Program-made: the position numbers and the translations under genes
Shown: in pieces, positions 25,906 through 39,300 of the stretch
Numbering within the stretch: position 1 is the stretch's first letter
Layout of the letters: each line of letters starts with the position of its first letter
From: Sphagnum compactum
Lineage: Eukaryota; Bryophyta; Sphagnopsida; Sphagnales
Direction: 5' to 3'
DNA: 64,000 nucleotides
Assembly: GCA_965153455.1 (NCBI GenBank)
Contig: OZ234494.1
Span: forward strand, 20,336,001 to 20,400,000
The notes under the pieces: generated by a model
The model's input: the letters and a program-made list of their open reading frames with translations, nothing else
Told to the model about the DNA's origin: nothing
Databases searched by the model: none

Positions 25906-26952
25906 GCAGCTTCGTATTACTCCCTGGATTACATCCAATCACTCCAGGGAAATCCTTAGGAGCTAATTCCGAGCTATTAGTTTATGTCTAGTAGTTCTTT
26001 ATTTGTCTGGAGTGAAGAAGTCAAGGGCTTACATGCGAGACCGAATGACTTGGTTCTAGATGATGTATGTGTTGTAGATGGTGATGCAATACTCTACATT
26101 ATATATGATCTGGTGAATTGTCTGGACCACCACCTCGCATTAAGTTAGTACTCTTGTAAGCTCTGTGTGTGTGTGAGAGAGAGACAGAGAGAGTTCACGT
26201 ACGTTTTGCTCATGAGCCTCGAGATTCTGCAACTCTCTTGAGCAATGAGCTAAAGCATAAGCTTGACTCTTGGCAATAAAATAATCATTTTGTTGTGTAA
26301 CCCAATATTCGTTCTGGATACCATTTGCATGAGCTCCTGTAATTTGGTTCTGGCATCTAGATATATGGGCTAGTCATTGCAGCTTTGGGTTTCCACAGAA
26401 ACTAGAATCATGTGAATCTTGCCTAGGCACCAGTACTTTTTTTTTGGCAACTTTGCACAGTTTGGGGAAATCTTCTTGCACCTGGAACCTTTTTGCCTTG
26501 AATTTTCTTCTTGGCAACTAACTGCATATGTCATTTTGAGAAAAAAAAGAAAAGAGTTGTCATGCATAATGAATGGCCAACAAATTCATCTTGAGTATTA
26601 TTTTAATTTTAATTTTTTTCCACTTCTGCACAGAAATTTCTCCATCAAGATTCTAATTCAATATGATATTACTATTCTCAAATTGTGTGGACTTGAATGT
26701 TCACCTAATTCAACTGTTTTTTTCTTTACTGTTATCTGCACTTTTGGTTGCTTCCTAGCTAGCCTAGTCCTTGGGCATCTCACTCACCATCCTAACCCTA
26801 ATATTATGGGCTAGTGTGACCCAGCACCCATGAACACAGCACCCCCATTTTCTCGTCTTCAGGCCATCCAATTGGATGAACCCAATTTTGGAACTCCGAG
26901 CACACTTTTAGAACCCTCAGCTACAGGGAACAATTTCAAAAGAAACCAAACT
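25906..26952. other. Downstream flank without gene
   Basis: Holds a GT then GA microsatellite (26166-26190). The 131-codon frame at 26419-26814 is Phe-rich and unconvincing. Nothing else recognised. Confidence 0.45.
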
Positions 26953-27055
26953 AGAGCCCAATGAAAACCCTAAACCAAACAAGAACCCAATGAAAACCCT
27001 AAACCAAACAAGAACCCAATGAAAACTCTAAACCAAACAAGAACCCAATGAAAAA
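26953..27055 (+). repeat. 29-bp minisatellite containing CCCTAAA
   Basis: About three and a half copies of a 29-bp unit (AACCCAATGAAAACCCTAAA then CCAAACAAG) are nearly identical; one copy has CTCTAAA. The unit includes the plant telomere-type heptamer CCCTAAA. Confidence 0.85.
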
Positions 27056-27176
27056 TAGTGTCCGGTCCACACACCATCCATCCATCCGTGCATCCATCCA
27101 TGGTGGTGTGATAGTGGGCGCTGGTTCACTCTGGCCAATATTATGCTCATATCTCTTCTGCCCGGCCATCAATCAT

Positions 27177-27380
27177 CCCTTTTCTTTTTGACTCCTCCAC
27201 ACGGCGAAGTGGCCATAAGACAAGTGGGGAAAAAATGATCCTTTAGAAAACAAACAAGTCCCTTTTCTTGTTGCCTCCTCCAAAGGGCGAAGTGGCCATA
27301 AGACAAGTGGGGAAAAGTGATCCTCAGAAGACAAACAATTGAGCAAGTGAGGAAAAGTGATCCTTGAAAAACAAAGGATT
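27177..27380 (+). repeat. 82-bp tandem repeat, two and a half copies
   Basis: Copies start at 27177 and 27259 (TCCCTTTTCTTNTTG), each with GGCGAAGTGGCCATAAGACA and AGTGGGGAAAA...TGATCCT. A partial third copy of the last part (AGTGAGGAAAAGTGATCCTT) follows from about 27343. Open frames through it are by-products of the repeat. Confidence 0.8.
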
Positions 27381-27585
27381 GAGCCAGGGCCTTGTACAAT
27401 ATATTCTATTCAGATCTAAGCTTTTTCTTGAGGGGTTGGTTGAAGTTCACAAGTGCGGGAGGAGTTCAAAAGTATCTAATACCCTACAACATATATTCTA
27501 TTTAGATTTCAGCTTTTTCATTTTTGGTTTTAGGTTATGTACCTAGTCTACTCAGATTACGTACCTACAACATAGGCCCCCACTA

Positions 27586-27587
<2 letters not shown>

Positions 27588-27618
<31 letters not shown>
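27588..27618. repeat. (TA)n microsatellite
   Basis: About fifteen uninterrupted TA units. Confidence 0.95.
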
Positions 27619-27621
<3 letters not shown>

Positions 27622-28264
27622 CAATCAGATTCTCAATCCCTTGAATTCAATGAAGTTTAGCCCTAGACCACTCCTTTTCTTCTTGTCCTCTTCAGTCTTT
27701 GCCATTCCTTTTTCCTTCTTCTTCTTCATGCCCCACTCCAGAAAAAAAAGTGTGTTCATATACATGGCAAAATTTCTTTCTCTCTCCTTTTTTCTTTCCT
27801 TTTTCGGGTCTCTAAACTTTGTAAAAATTACACTAGAAAGAAAACACTCAAAAGTACCTGCAAATACAAATTAAAAATTAAGTCAGTCTTTAGGGGGTTT
27901 AGGGTTTGGACTAGTAATGTTACTCTAGACAAGGACATTACTAGAGTAAGGGCGAGGCTACACAAGGCAATAGCCAAGCATCATGGATTTGCTCCTTGTA
28001 ATGTAAGGACTTTACTCGTGGTCATAACGAAAGAGACCAATGGATGAGATGAAACAAGATGGATGTAAAATGAGTGGCTGAGATAAACTTTTATGGCTTT
28101 ATGAGCCCACTTGGAAAATAGCGGTGACTTTACGAAGCATAAGAACCCTCCTTGAAATGAGAATATACCATTGCTATTGTGGAGGAGGTAAATTACACTA
28201 CACAATGGCCTTAAGTGAACCAGCACCTTACCTGCACGGGTTTGCCTTGGGTGAACTAGCAACC

Positions 28265-28392
28265 ATATTGTACCATGATAAAAACTAGTGTTGGGTGAGT
28301 ACTCGGTTTGACAGGTTAAAATTGCACTACATTGTACCATGATAAAAACTAGTGTTGGGCAAGTACTTGGTTTGACAGGTTAAAAATTGCAA
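28265..28392 (+). repeat. 64-bp tandem duplication
   Basis: Two copies (28265-28328 and 28329-28392) share TTGTACCATGATAAAAACTA, GTGTTGGG and GGTTTGACAGGTTAAAA, with only a few differences. Confidence 0.85.
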
Positions 28393-31047
28393 GTTCAGGT
28401 TTAGCCACTCAAGCTTGGGCCCCATTTTTTTTTTGGGTTGTTTTATGTATTTTCTTCCCTTTATGCTTTCTTGTTGTCTTCATGCCATTGCTTCTTGTCT
28501 TTGACTATGCCACAATACCATACCCTAATGTGATTAAAATTTCACGATTTGTGTTGTGTAACTTAACATAGTTCCAAAAGGAATTTGTTGTCTTGAATTG
28601 GGAATTTTGAGAAATTATTAAGGTCTACTTAACGAGTCAAAAGTATACCTTTATAATTTCTTAATGGTTATGCCAGAATCCTAGAAAAAATATATAGATT
28701 AAAATATTTGGTATCACAGTGTTGAACCTGCTAGGCTACTACTAGGCTATGTACCACATCACACAAAAGGGGAGGAGGGGATTCCGGATGGTTGACAAAA
28801 GAGAAAGTGAACACCAAACATGTGGGAACAAGCATGTTTCCTTTGGATGCTTTTGATGAAGTTCAGTCGAGGGTTTGCTTTCTTTTTGTAAAGGGAACCA
28901 AAATTGCATATAACCCCTTTGCCGGTTGTTTGTGGAATTGAATTTTACATGGGTTTTTCTCCCCTTTTGACCCAACATGAGAGAGACTACAATGTGGTTG
29001 TCTGATCAAGTGGGTTCCCAAGAGTTGAAGGTAAAGTTAGGAAGTTTGAAAGAGTCTAAACTTCTTTGGTTTTGGGGTAGGGAATGCTTATGGTGAATAT
29101 GATCTTAAATGGATGAACCAAAGGGTAATGTTCATCTATGTTGTCAAATCGTGTTCTTATCTTACTTGTTCAAAGACGTATGAATGAGTTCTTAACAAGT
29201 TCCCACTAATTGTAGAGGGATGTTTAGTGATTCCCTTATTTTTTTAATCAAGTCTTCACATGCTCCCAAATGCACGACTAAATATAGATAATTCTCAGGC
29301 AAGAGGTCGACTCCTCTAAGCTACTAAGTTTATTAGATGGAAAAGATAACTAGCATGTTGAGCTATCTCTTGGAGCCTTGAAAGTTTAACAAATATTTTG
29401 ATGATGAATTAATCAAAATTATCGACCCATCACATTCTTCCTATCAATGGAGGTTCGGATGCACTTCAAAGGAATGCCACCAACAAATATAAGGCAAAAT
29501 GAATGTGCCTCACTAAAGCATACATTAGCCTTAGAAATCAATATGAGAAGAATGGTGAAATTTTAGCACGCTTGTTGGTATATTAAAATAAATACACTTG
29601 CCCACCAATGGTGCTCACAACAATATCTTGTGTTGTGATAGAAATTTAAAAGTTTCATACTATTTACCTTCAAGTTGATTCGTTTCGAAACATTTTTTGA
29701 TTCTTTTGCGTTTACAATATGTCAAAGTCGGTTGGACACACATGGCCACACGTGATACAACTATCTATCATTTTTGTTTCTTTTGTTTGGGACGGAATGC
29801 AAGCAAGGTTCCTTTTTGCATGTGTCCCCTAACAAAATGTTCTTTTTCTTTTTTGGTTTTTTGGCACCAGGGAAGACAAGTTTCATTATGAAAAGAGAAT
29901 CCCCAAAAACTTAAAGGACAAAGAAAGGGAAGAAACTAAATGCAAATCAAAGGAAATGTGACACAAAAATAGTAGCCATCACAATGAATGGTCGGAAAAT
30001 GAAAAAGTGTGTCAAAAGAGAGGTGTGGAATACTTTTGCATGTCACATAATCTTCAAGAAAGGAGGAGACTAAGTGGAAGAGAGCTAAGGGTGTTCCTAA
30101 GTTGAGAGTAGGTAGTCAAGTTTCACTTCCTCCTTTATCTTCAAGTTTGTAATGTGCATATTTATCTTCAGTGTTTTGTTGGGATGTAGTTTTGCTTGTA
30201 TCCTCATCTCAAATATTTATCCACATGGAAATGGGATTATCCAACACCCACCCAACTTCATAAATATGATTTTTATTTTTATGTTCAACATCAAAACTTT
30301 GTCAACCCGCCCTATGACGAGGCATTTTGAGAAGGTACAAAACGACAAGTAGAAAAGAAAATTAAAATTTCTTATGACAAGAAAGCTAGGTAAGCTAAGA
30401 ATTTTTTAATATGAAAAAATATGACTGAAAGGGAATATTTATGGTGCCAAACCAAGTGTGCTTTTATTTTCTTGAATTGGCGACAAAACACAAGTTCCAA
30501 TGTTAACATTTAAAAATTCCAATAAGTCCCCCACCAACTTAAATCTTGGGCATCCAACCATAGTGAAGAACCAATCATCTTCAATGCCAAAGTAAGAAAA
30601 TGATAAAAAAATTAGAATATATTGAGTGTTTTTGTTTTCTTGAGTTGGTTTCATGTGATTGACCACTTCAGTTTAGTGGTCCTTTGATGGGATATGAAGT
30701 TTTCAGCATCTATCTTTAGTGAAAAAAACTACTTGCAATGTCAAGGTTAACCATAATAACAAACCAAACCCACCTAAAGGGAGCATCAATTGTAAGAAAG
30801 AGCATTTTTACATGATTGCCATTTGCCAATTATTCTGATATTATCCACAAGGCAGGCAGCCTTTCACATGCTCGAATAGCCATCCCTTCACATTAAGTGC
30901 ATTGGCAAGCATAAAATATACATGTGTGCATTGTTTTCAAAAAAATTGCAAATGTTGGACAAAGACAAGAAGATTGATCAACTGCTTGTGTCTAGGAAAA
31001 TGGGTCTAATCCTGATGTTGAAAAACATAACCTGTAGCAGCTTTCAA
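28393..31047. other. Gene-poor stretch
   Basis: No gene recognised; frames are under 80 codons. Confidence 0.45.
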
Positions 31048-31062
31048 GTGTGTGTGTGTGTG

Positions 31063-31095
<33 letters not shown>
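31048..31095. repeat. Compound (GT)n(TA)n microsatellite
   Basis: Twelve or so GT units are followed by about eleven TA units. Confidence 0.95.
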
Positions 31096-31989
31096 GGTTG
31101 TTTGCAATTTGCAGATCAGATGTGTATGTTAGAAATAACTGTGCAACAAATGTTTTATGAAAAGTGTTGTAAGCACTAATCTCTTTACACAAAAAAATAA
31201 TTTATCAAAAGCTGGAAAGAAGGAAGTGATGAGTTGAATAGTAAAAAAATGATAGGGGAACCCAATGCAAATGGTCTCACGTTTGTAAATTTGCCCAATG
31301 TTACATGTGTGCATAAGTTAAGTTGGCAGGCTTTTGTACCCACTTTTTTGCAGATTTTTCAGTGTGGGTTCAATTGGAGCCTTAAGTGGCAGGCCAAACC
31401 GAAAGGACATGTTTGTTGGTTTTCAGTTGGAATCTTCACACCAAGAGCAAACCTAGCGTTGTCTTCTTCTAGCACCGAAGGTCAGTTGGGTTAAAAAGTT
31501 GATTTCAACAAAACAAAAAGAGATCGTACTAGTATGTATAAAATATCATTTTTGAAGCTCATTTGCAACTTTTGACTATAATATTTACATGTATCTAAAG
31601 TGCCTTACCTGACACAAACAAAGTTCATGTGCGTAGCCACGAACACAACAACAACAATGTCATCAAATGCGTCACCACCATGATGGCGAAGGATTTTGTC
31701 AATGATTTCCAAGGCATTCTCCTTTTCTAGTCATTTTAAAACTTAGGACTTTCATGAGGTTGACAACATCCAACTTCCAACACCAATGACAAAATGCTAC
31801 AAATAGATTTTGTTTGTTTTTTCAACGTGTTCCTCCATCAGTATCACGCTTGCTTGTTGCATCACGATTATTGACTTTGGAAAAACAAGTCAAAATCATT
31901 CGACCCATCACAATTGGAGAGGTGATTTATTGATTGGTTACTTGCACATTGGCTATTCAATTCAAAAATACATTTGCAAAATTATTTAG

Positions 31990-34110
31990 TCCACACCAAT
32001 TTGGGGTGGTAACGCCAAGGGGTGCAAGACAATGGTTCATGGGTTAGAGCTATGTTAGATCTACATTTGGAGTGGGTGTTATTACAAGTGGATGTTTGAA
32101 ACATGTTTAATTCAATATTTTGAACAACTATTTTTTAAGAGTTGTGATTTCATATTGACACCTTGGATCAGTTTTTCCCATTTGTTTGTCGATTTTACAC
32201 ACACCCATCTCAACTATATTTCTCGGAGGCTTCTACACATGGGGACCTCACAATCATTTCATCCAAGTCTAATACACAATAGGGGGATCCTTTTGGAGGA
32301 GTGTTGTTTGCACTAGTTCATCTTTGCACACTCTATCCTACTGCAACAACCCACCCTACTTGTGTTTTTCCCTCATTGGCAAATGATACACACATAATTG
32401 ATCATGCTTCAAACATGTTATTTGTTTTTTTGCAATTACAAGAATAGTTTATAACATTAGGACTTTCAATGTAGCCGACAAAGTGTGTAACCTGCTCTTC
32501 ACAAGGGTTAAACATATATCACTTCCTCCAAGTTTTCTTACACCTGAGTCTGGTCTTCATAAACTAAATATTTTAGTGGGTTCTTTGGCGTTTGTGGAAT
32601 CCTTTGTATCAGAGGTGCCCCATAAGGACCTCAACACAATCATTAGCCTTCCTATGCTTGCAAATCCTCAAGTAGCTTTTGTAATGTTTTCACTTTGTTA
32701 TGCCCAATTGCCAGGCTACCTACAACGTATTGTATTTCCATCGCCAGATTTTGTACAGCATTACACCAAATTTGATGTTCATACCATAATTATGTTGGAG
32801 AAGCTATTAGGTTCAGGATCCTTTGGCACCACAATGGACCATTTGGCTCGTTGTTAAGTCACTCTTTTTGCTTCTTCACAAGGGTTAGGGCTTCCTTCAA
32901 ATGGTCCAACGTATTGTGCCCACCTTTTTAGGATGTTGGACTTTGATCGCCCCTACATTAGTCTCTCGTTTCTAGTAGGATGATCACCCTACCTCTTCTT
33001 GATCCAATGGCACATGTATAAACCGGTATTTATTCCTTCTAAATAACACTATGGGATACCCATGTGATGTTACTTGAGGTCGTTCGATCACATGTCTTGC
33101 CTTTCAAGAGTTTAGTGGTGTGATCCTATCCTCAAATGTAGTCTTCTTTGATGGACCAACTACATACACTAAAATTTACTTCACTTCTACCCACTACACC
33201 AAAACTTATGACATGTCATTTTTTACTATAGTTGAATTAGACCCATTGTTTGTGCCATGTTTAACCATTTTTTTAGTCATGGATGCCATGTTTTGGCGTA
33301 ATGAACACACGTTCCTTCAAATGTTGTGTGAGCATGTCTCTGCTCTTATGTAAGTCCAACAGTAAGGGCTTAGTTATTAGCGTGTCCTAACACCCCTTCA
33401 TTTTGTTTGTTCTCAACCCATTATCTTATAACATCACATATTCATCTCAGTATACCACATCCTATGGTTGCACATCTTTCATGATGTTAGTGTGGCCATA
33501 CCATCGATGATTTGGGTATCCATTTGTTATGTTACCCATGCAAAAATGAGCACATTGTAGTCCATGATACACTTCAAGATACCGTTGCAACTATCGCATT
33601 GGAGAGTGGAGTTCATGTACAAATAGAGGTTTCCCACCATTTCCCTTACGATACACTGGGACAAGTGGATATTGTCATCACTAAAGATGGTTTTGAACTT
33701 TGGTGGACATTGTCATTGCCAATTCAACTCATACAAATTTGGTGCAATGTGTTTCGATGACAACAAATGGAACAACAATTGCCGCTCAAAACAAGGCACA
33801 ATCCTACATAGAATGAATGTTAGAAGATGATTTCATTCCCCTTGCTATAGAGACCTATGGTAGTCTCCATCCTCATTTTGATTCTTTTTTTATTTTTTAT
33901 GTACATGCCAATATGGTTTGCCATTGACAAACTTCCTTGGTACCTTTGATGTTTATATCTTATTATAGGTAACGAATGTCGATAGCCCTCCAACATGCAC
34001 AAGCCATCATAATTTTTTAACAAGCTGCCATGCTTAGTCATAGTTCTTCATCTCTTCCACACAAACTAGCTAGTGCACCTCCATCACTAGCTGATTTGTG
34101 GTAGAAGATG
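31990..34110 (+). pseudogene. R2-like non-LTR retrotransposon remnant (RT to endonuclease)
   Basis: Translated + strand segments, broken by stops and frameshifts, follow the order of a site-specific non-LTR element. First comes an RT active-site-like block SLANDTHII (32373-32399), where the usual DD pair reads Asn-Asp. The open frame 32483-32857 follows, with QVAFVMFSLCYAQLPGYL and LEKLLGSGSFG. A degraded CCHC finger comes next (Cys codons 33485 and 33491, His 33521, Cys 33539). Last is an endonuclease-like pair of blocks, VDIVITKDG (33665-33691) and, one frame over, LVDIVIA (33700-33720). The two aspartates would be 12 residues apart, as in the PD-x12-14-D motif of R2 restriction-like endonucleases. 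Readable similarity fades near 34110. No 5' part or tail is identified. It is clearly inactive. The clade assignment is from motif order and spacing only. Confidence 0.6.
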
Positions 34111-34427
34111 CCCTTTCAACATTAGGTCTTTTATTTCATTATTAATGTTTTGATTGTTTTGGTTTTCTTTTCATGTGTTTACATTTGCTTCAACATGCCT
34201 ATACTTTTTGTGGATGGGTTTCGATCCTTGTTTATATATATATATATACATATGTATATACAGGGTTCTTTCCCTTTCTAACAATCTTGTACATCTTAGT
34301 TTCTTTGGACTATTGCTTAAATCTATGTTTCTAAACTCCAAAAAATGTGTGCAAAATAAATAAATGAGGTTTGAAATTTTTGTCTACAGATGCCTACCAT
34401 CATCAATCCTTAGGGAACATCATAAGT
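34111..34427. other. Short spacer
   Basis: Contains a (TA)n tract at 34232-34260 and no gene. Confidence 0.6.
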
Positions 34428-36382
34428 CACTATGAAAAAAAGGGGTGTTTTGCAATTGGCCTTGCAACTCAATTTTTGAATTGTAGAAGACACTTGCAAT
34501 TCACTGTATTTATAGATTGTGAGTGCTAACAGACAAGTTGCATGAGTTACAAAGTTGCAACTCATTGTATATATTGCACAACTCATTGCAATTCAATTGC
34601 AATTTAATCAAAACAATTCATTTTCAACTACGCTACTCCACTATAACTACACACATGATGTCATGCCGATATCATGAATTGTCATCCATTCATTAAAATT
34701 TGACATATGGCATTATGAAGATTTTTGGACATAGTTTTTATTTTCGAAACATTGATTTCCATCGTCCATTATGATTATTAGTGATGGTTCGAGATTGTGA
34801 CATGTGGCACAATCAAAAATTGCCACATGGCATATTATATGTATTTTGGAAATAATAATAATAAATATTTTATTTTAGTAGCTAGGTAGGTTGTACATAA
34901 CCATAGGTTGGTAAGTTGGTAGGTCTTAAGACCTACATACCTACATATTTACCTAAAACCTACCTACTTACTTACATAGGTAGGTAGAAAAATAGGACCT
35001 ACTTACTTACTTAGGTAGGTAGAAAAATAGGACCTACTTACTTACTTAGGTAGGTAGGTAGGTAAGGAAAAAAGCACAAGACTAAGTGCATTAAAAAATA
35101 GCCATGAAATTTTATTTTTATTTCATGTTTTGCCTTCCGATTAAGCTTTTTTTAATTCATCCCAAAATAATTCATGTATTTTAATGTGAGAACATAATAT
35201 AACAAGCCTTTTTAATATAGTTTGTAACATGGGATTCGAAAACAAAGCATATGGGTTAAATCTATTAGTTGTTTAAGTTGCAAATTGAGTTACAACTATA
35301 ACACTTAAGCACTCAAGGCAAGCCAGATCCAAGGGGAGGGTTCCATTGTTTTTGGTGTCTAAACAAAATTTGAACCCCTCCTATTGGCACATTTAGTGCA
35401 TTAAAAATTTTCAAAAACAGAATAAAATTGAAAAAGTTATGGCCCTTCCAAGTATAGGGGTGAAGAACCAAAAAAAAACAAACCACCAAATGTTACAAAA
35501 ACTAGTTCCCAAACACTAACAAAATTCCTTGTATATTGTTCTATTGTTATTAGAGTTCAAAATTGATTTGTAAAACTTCAGATGGTGTTCCTATATCACT
35601 TTAAATTATTTAAATTGAATAAAAAATAAAAAAGTTATGAAGTTTGAAAGTAAAAGGGGTCCGAAGAGAAAAAAAAAGGAAAAAAAACATGTTTTGTAAG
35701 TTGGAAAGCTTAATTCTCTTTTTGTTTATCTTTCCATTTCTCATTTTCCTTTGCACTTCAAAGACAATTTCTAAAACTTGAAATGGCATTCCCATAACAT
35801 TTTAAATCACTCAAAATGAAACACATATGATGAAAATATAAATAACTGATGAATATGTAACCTTATTAAGTTATAAGTAGTTATATTATAGTCAACTTAG
35901 TTGAACAATAGTACTTTAATAATGGCGCATTAATGGCCATACTAATTATATCAATGGGAATCATAATAAAAAACTAGTTGCAAATATATCCCATAATGGG
36001 TGGTGCAAATGTGGACATGTGGCATGATCGCATGTATGTACATTGTACATTAGTTGCAACATAATTGTTGTTTTAGTGACACATAAAGTAGTTGCCACAT
36101 GCAATTACAATGTAATTATTGAAAAAATCAAACATGGTTGACTACATATGTATGTATGATATGTATAAATTACCATATAGAAGACCCATTTTCAACTCAT
36201 TTGTAATTATAATACAACTAATTGATTTTCTAATGTGACAATTTTCTAATGTATTTTTAAAGGGATAATTGCACCATAGTTGTATTACCCAAATGATACT
36301 TGCATAATAGTTGTATATGAGTTTTAAAAAAAAAATTAGTTGTAGGGTAGTGTGGTTTTGGTGGACACGATTTCTCATAGTG
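34428..36382. mobile_element. CACTA-like non-autonomous transposon (1955 bp)
   Basis: The left end reads CACTATGAAAAAAAGG; the complement of the right end reads CACTATGAGAAATCG. Flanks are AGT and AGC, a 3-bp duplication with one mismatch. The left subterminal region has repeated GTTGCAACT/TTGCAATTCA motifs (34455-34610). The right has AGTTGCAA and TAGTTGTA motifs in opposite sense (35970-36350). Inverted subterminal repeats of this kind are a hallmark of CACTA elements. The interior carries a TAGGTAGG/CCTACTTA tract (34880-35060) and a pair of related AT-rich segments (35395-35600, 35615-35825). No transposase is visible. Confidence 0.6.
34880..35060. repeat. TAGG/CTTA tetranucleotide tract with fold-back potential
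   Basis: Alternating GGTAGGTAGG and CCTACTTACTTA blocks include a 44-bp direct repeat (ACCTACTTACTTACTTAGGT then AGGTAGAAAAATAGG). Complementary TAGG and CCTA blocks could pair. Related GGTAGGTAGG sequence occurs inside the CACTA element at 47651-49529. Confidence 0.8.
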
Positions 36383-39300
36383 AGCATTCACAAGGTCATA
36401 AATTATAATAATTTTTAAAATGAGACACCTGCTAATTACACACTAAAGGGAAGGACATGATTCCTTGTAATTGGCCAAAGGATTTGGAAGCTTTTAGGTT
36501 TGCACAAATGTTGCGTAGGGGTGCAATCACAATCCAACGAGCCAAAAAAGGCGTCAAACCACAAAGAAAAATAATCAAAATTGGATAAATATTTTATGTT
36601 TTGCCATTTAAAACCATGGCAATCATGGCAAGTTATTTTTTTTTTATTCATATGAATGTCAAGGAATTCAAACCAACAATCCATTTGATGAAATTTTTAA
36701 TTTAAATTTTGATTTAGAACCTCTAAAAGTGAATAACAATGCGTTGAACACGAGTCATTTTTGCAAAAGATTATCAAAAGGACTCATATAATAAAACACA
36801 TTTGATGGGGAAAAAATTAAGAGGATAAAGACCTATTAACCACATCAAAAAAACACTCATACCCTAAGATATGTAGAATTATGAAACTTTAAAAATTCAA
36901 AGAACTTTCCCAAACTTGATTTAAAATTTTAGAACTTCAAAAGTCCTTTGCCGCATATAAATGGGGTAAAATGTACATGATGTGTTAATTTGTAGTTTAT
37001 TATAATAAAAAAAATGTAAAAAAATAAAAATTGGTTATGATTTGAAATTATTATCATTTTTAATGACGAAACACTGAATTTACAAAGAATTGGGACCTTT
37101 TCAAAAATTCATATTTATTCAAAAATGATGAAAAAAAAATATGTCATGTACTTGGACAACTATAATCATTTATTATAACAAGTTGCAAAAAAAATTGTTT
37201 CAAAATTCATTTATATGAAAAAAAAATTGGGAAAAAATAAATGCAGTCTTTTTTTACAGTAATCCCATTAGCTCATTGTATCTCATTTGCAACCGTAGGT
37301 ATGTTTGTTCCTATGTTGGAGAGTTCTTTGGGGAAAAAAAATTCATAATCAAAGAACCATTGATTCTAATTATTTTAAAAACCTTAAAAAACGAACAAAG
37401 AACTGATGGTTTTCTATCTAGTTCTTTAATTTTTTCATATTTTTGAGAGCCATGGTTTATATGCCAAAACCAATTCTTTGAAATTTTCAAGAACCAACAA
37501 GTAAGTGGGTATATACCTAAGTTGACAATTGGTGGGTCTATCATTCACTTTAAGAACTACCCTCAACACTGGTTTTTTTCCAATACCTCAGGTTGCACCT
37601 CCACATCAACATAAAATAATTCTAAAAATGGAGAATAAAATGTTGACATTGGTCAAAATTAGGAAATTTTCACCACAAGAGATTTATTGGAGGTGTGAAT
37701 GTTGTTTAATATTATAGTTTTTTGAAAATACCAAGTGGGTATATAGGCCAAAAGAATATATATCAATAATTAAAGGTGTATATTATGGGGTATCTACCAC
37801 ATATTGAATAAATGGCATGTCCATGGGCGTATCCAAGTAAAGAATTATGGATTAAAACAGAAATAGTTTTCAAGTAGGACATGTACCTAAACAATCCAAA
37901 TTTTATATTTGAATTAGATCATCCATAGTTGTCCTAGGTGTAAACCAAGGGTTAATGGGTACCCAATTTGGCAAATTAGAATCACCAATTTGGGTTAGTG
38001 AAAACCAAATCAGAACTAGGTCTAATTTTTATGATAGAAATTGAACCAAAACCAAGATTTCATTTTTTGAAGGACTAGATCTAGGATTTTTGAAACACAG
38101 AGGACTAAAACATAGTTGTGACATACTCTCAATTCGATTCAAACATACACGTATTTTACGTTTGTTTGGGCTTTTTTAAAAATACTTGAAAATACTTCTT
38201 TTTGAGCACCTTCGAAAAATACTCGTATTTCGTATGTCACTACTATGGACTAAAACTTGAGGCTAATCAAAGTTTAGCTGGAAATTAACTACTAGGTCTT
38301 ATCAAAATTATACAAAACCAAACCAAAACCTGGACTGATTTTTAAACCAAAACCGAGATTTTGTTTTTCTTAAAAACAAGACCAAGAATTAGATTCTAGG
38401 TTCCATTTCTTTTGCAAATTGGAATTAAATCTTTTTTTTTTAAGAACTAGGAACTGGAGGTTCTTCATAAATATTAAGAACTGCCCAACACTAATGTAAA
38501 CACATTTGATAGGTGAATGAAGGATATAACCTGCTAAACATTAATTCACACAAAAAACAACTTCATCATAATTGAGTTCAATATCCTAGGGAACACAATG
38601 GATAATGGTTAATCCATGGGAGCTTGATTCCACACAAGATTATATAATGGTGCCAAAAACCTATTGTTTGTAACTAACACCTAGCTTCCATTGGCTGGAG
38701 TAATGAACATCACCCCTATTCTCTTAAGGTTAATTATAACAAAAACTAGATTACATATTGTATCAACAATCTTACAATGTGCATAAGGGTAAGTTCATGG
38801 TAGGGTGGACCAAAAGTGGCAAGAATTTACAAATTTGAAAATCCATTTCCTTTGTATTTTTTTTGTGCCCCGAAATGTTTTTTGTAGTTAGGTAGCAATA
38901 ATGCATTGATTCCAAGCGACTTTGTTCCATTAAAACTTTTCTTCTTGTAGAGCTCATTAATTAAAACATACTTGCAAAATTTCAATATAAATCATGTTCT
39001 TTTCAAGATGAAATGGACTTTTGAAAAAATGTGCCTGTTTTTCACCAAATAAAGTCCATAGATCATAAAATTCATTAGATATAAATCAAACCATTTTAGG
39101 TAGTAGAAAAATGGACTGCGTTACTCCAAAAATGGTCGACCCTACCATGCATCCACCCATAATAACAAAATGATATATAACTTTTGTTCCATACATAATG
39201 TTGAAGCAACTACCTCAACAAACCTACACTTCAAGTCATGGAACACATTTTAAACAAGTCCCATTTTTTTTTATTTGTGTAATGATGGGTTGCTTATGCA

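Noticed and set aside
26419-26814. 131-codon + strand open frame downstream of the metallothionein gene
   Set aside because: Very Phe-rich translation with no domain; probably chance.
34880-35060. CRISPR-like spaced repeats in the TAGG tract
   Set aside because: The units are tetranucleotides without unique spacers, in plant DNA.
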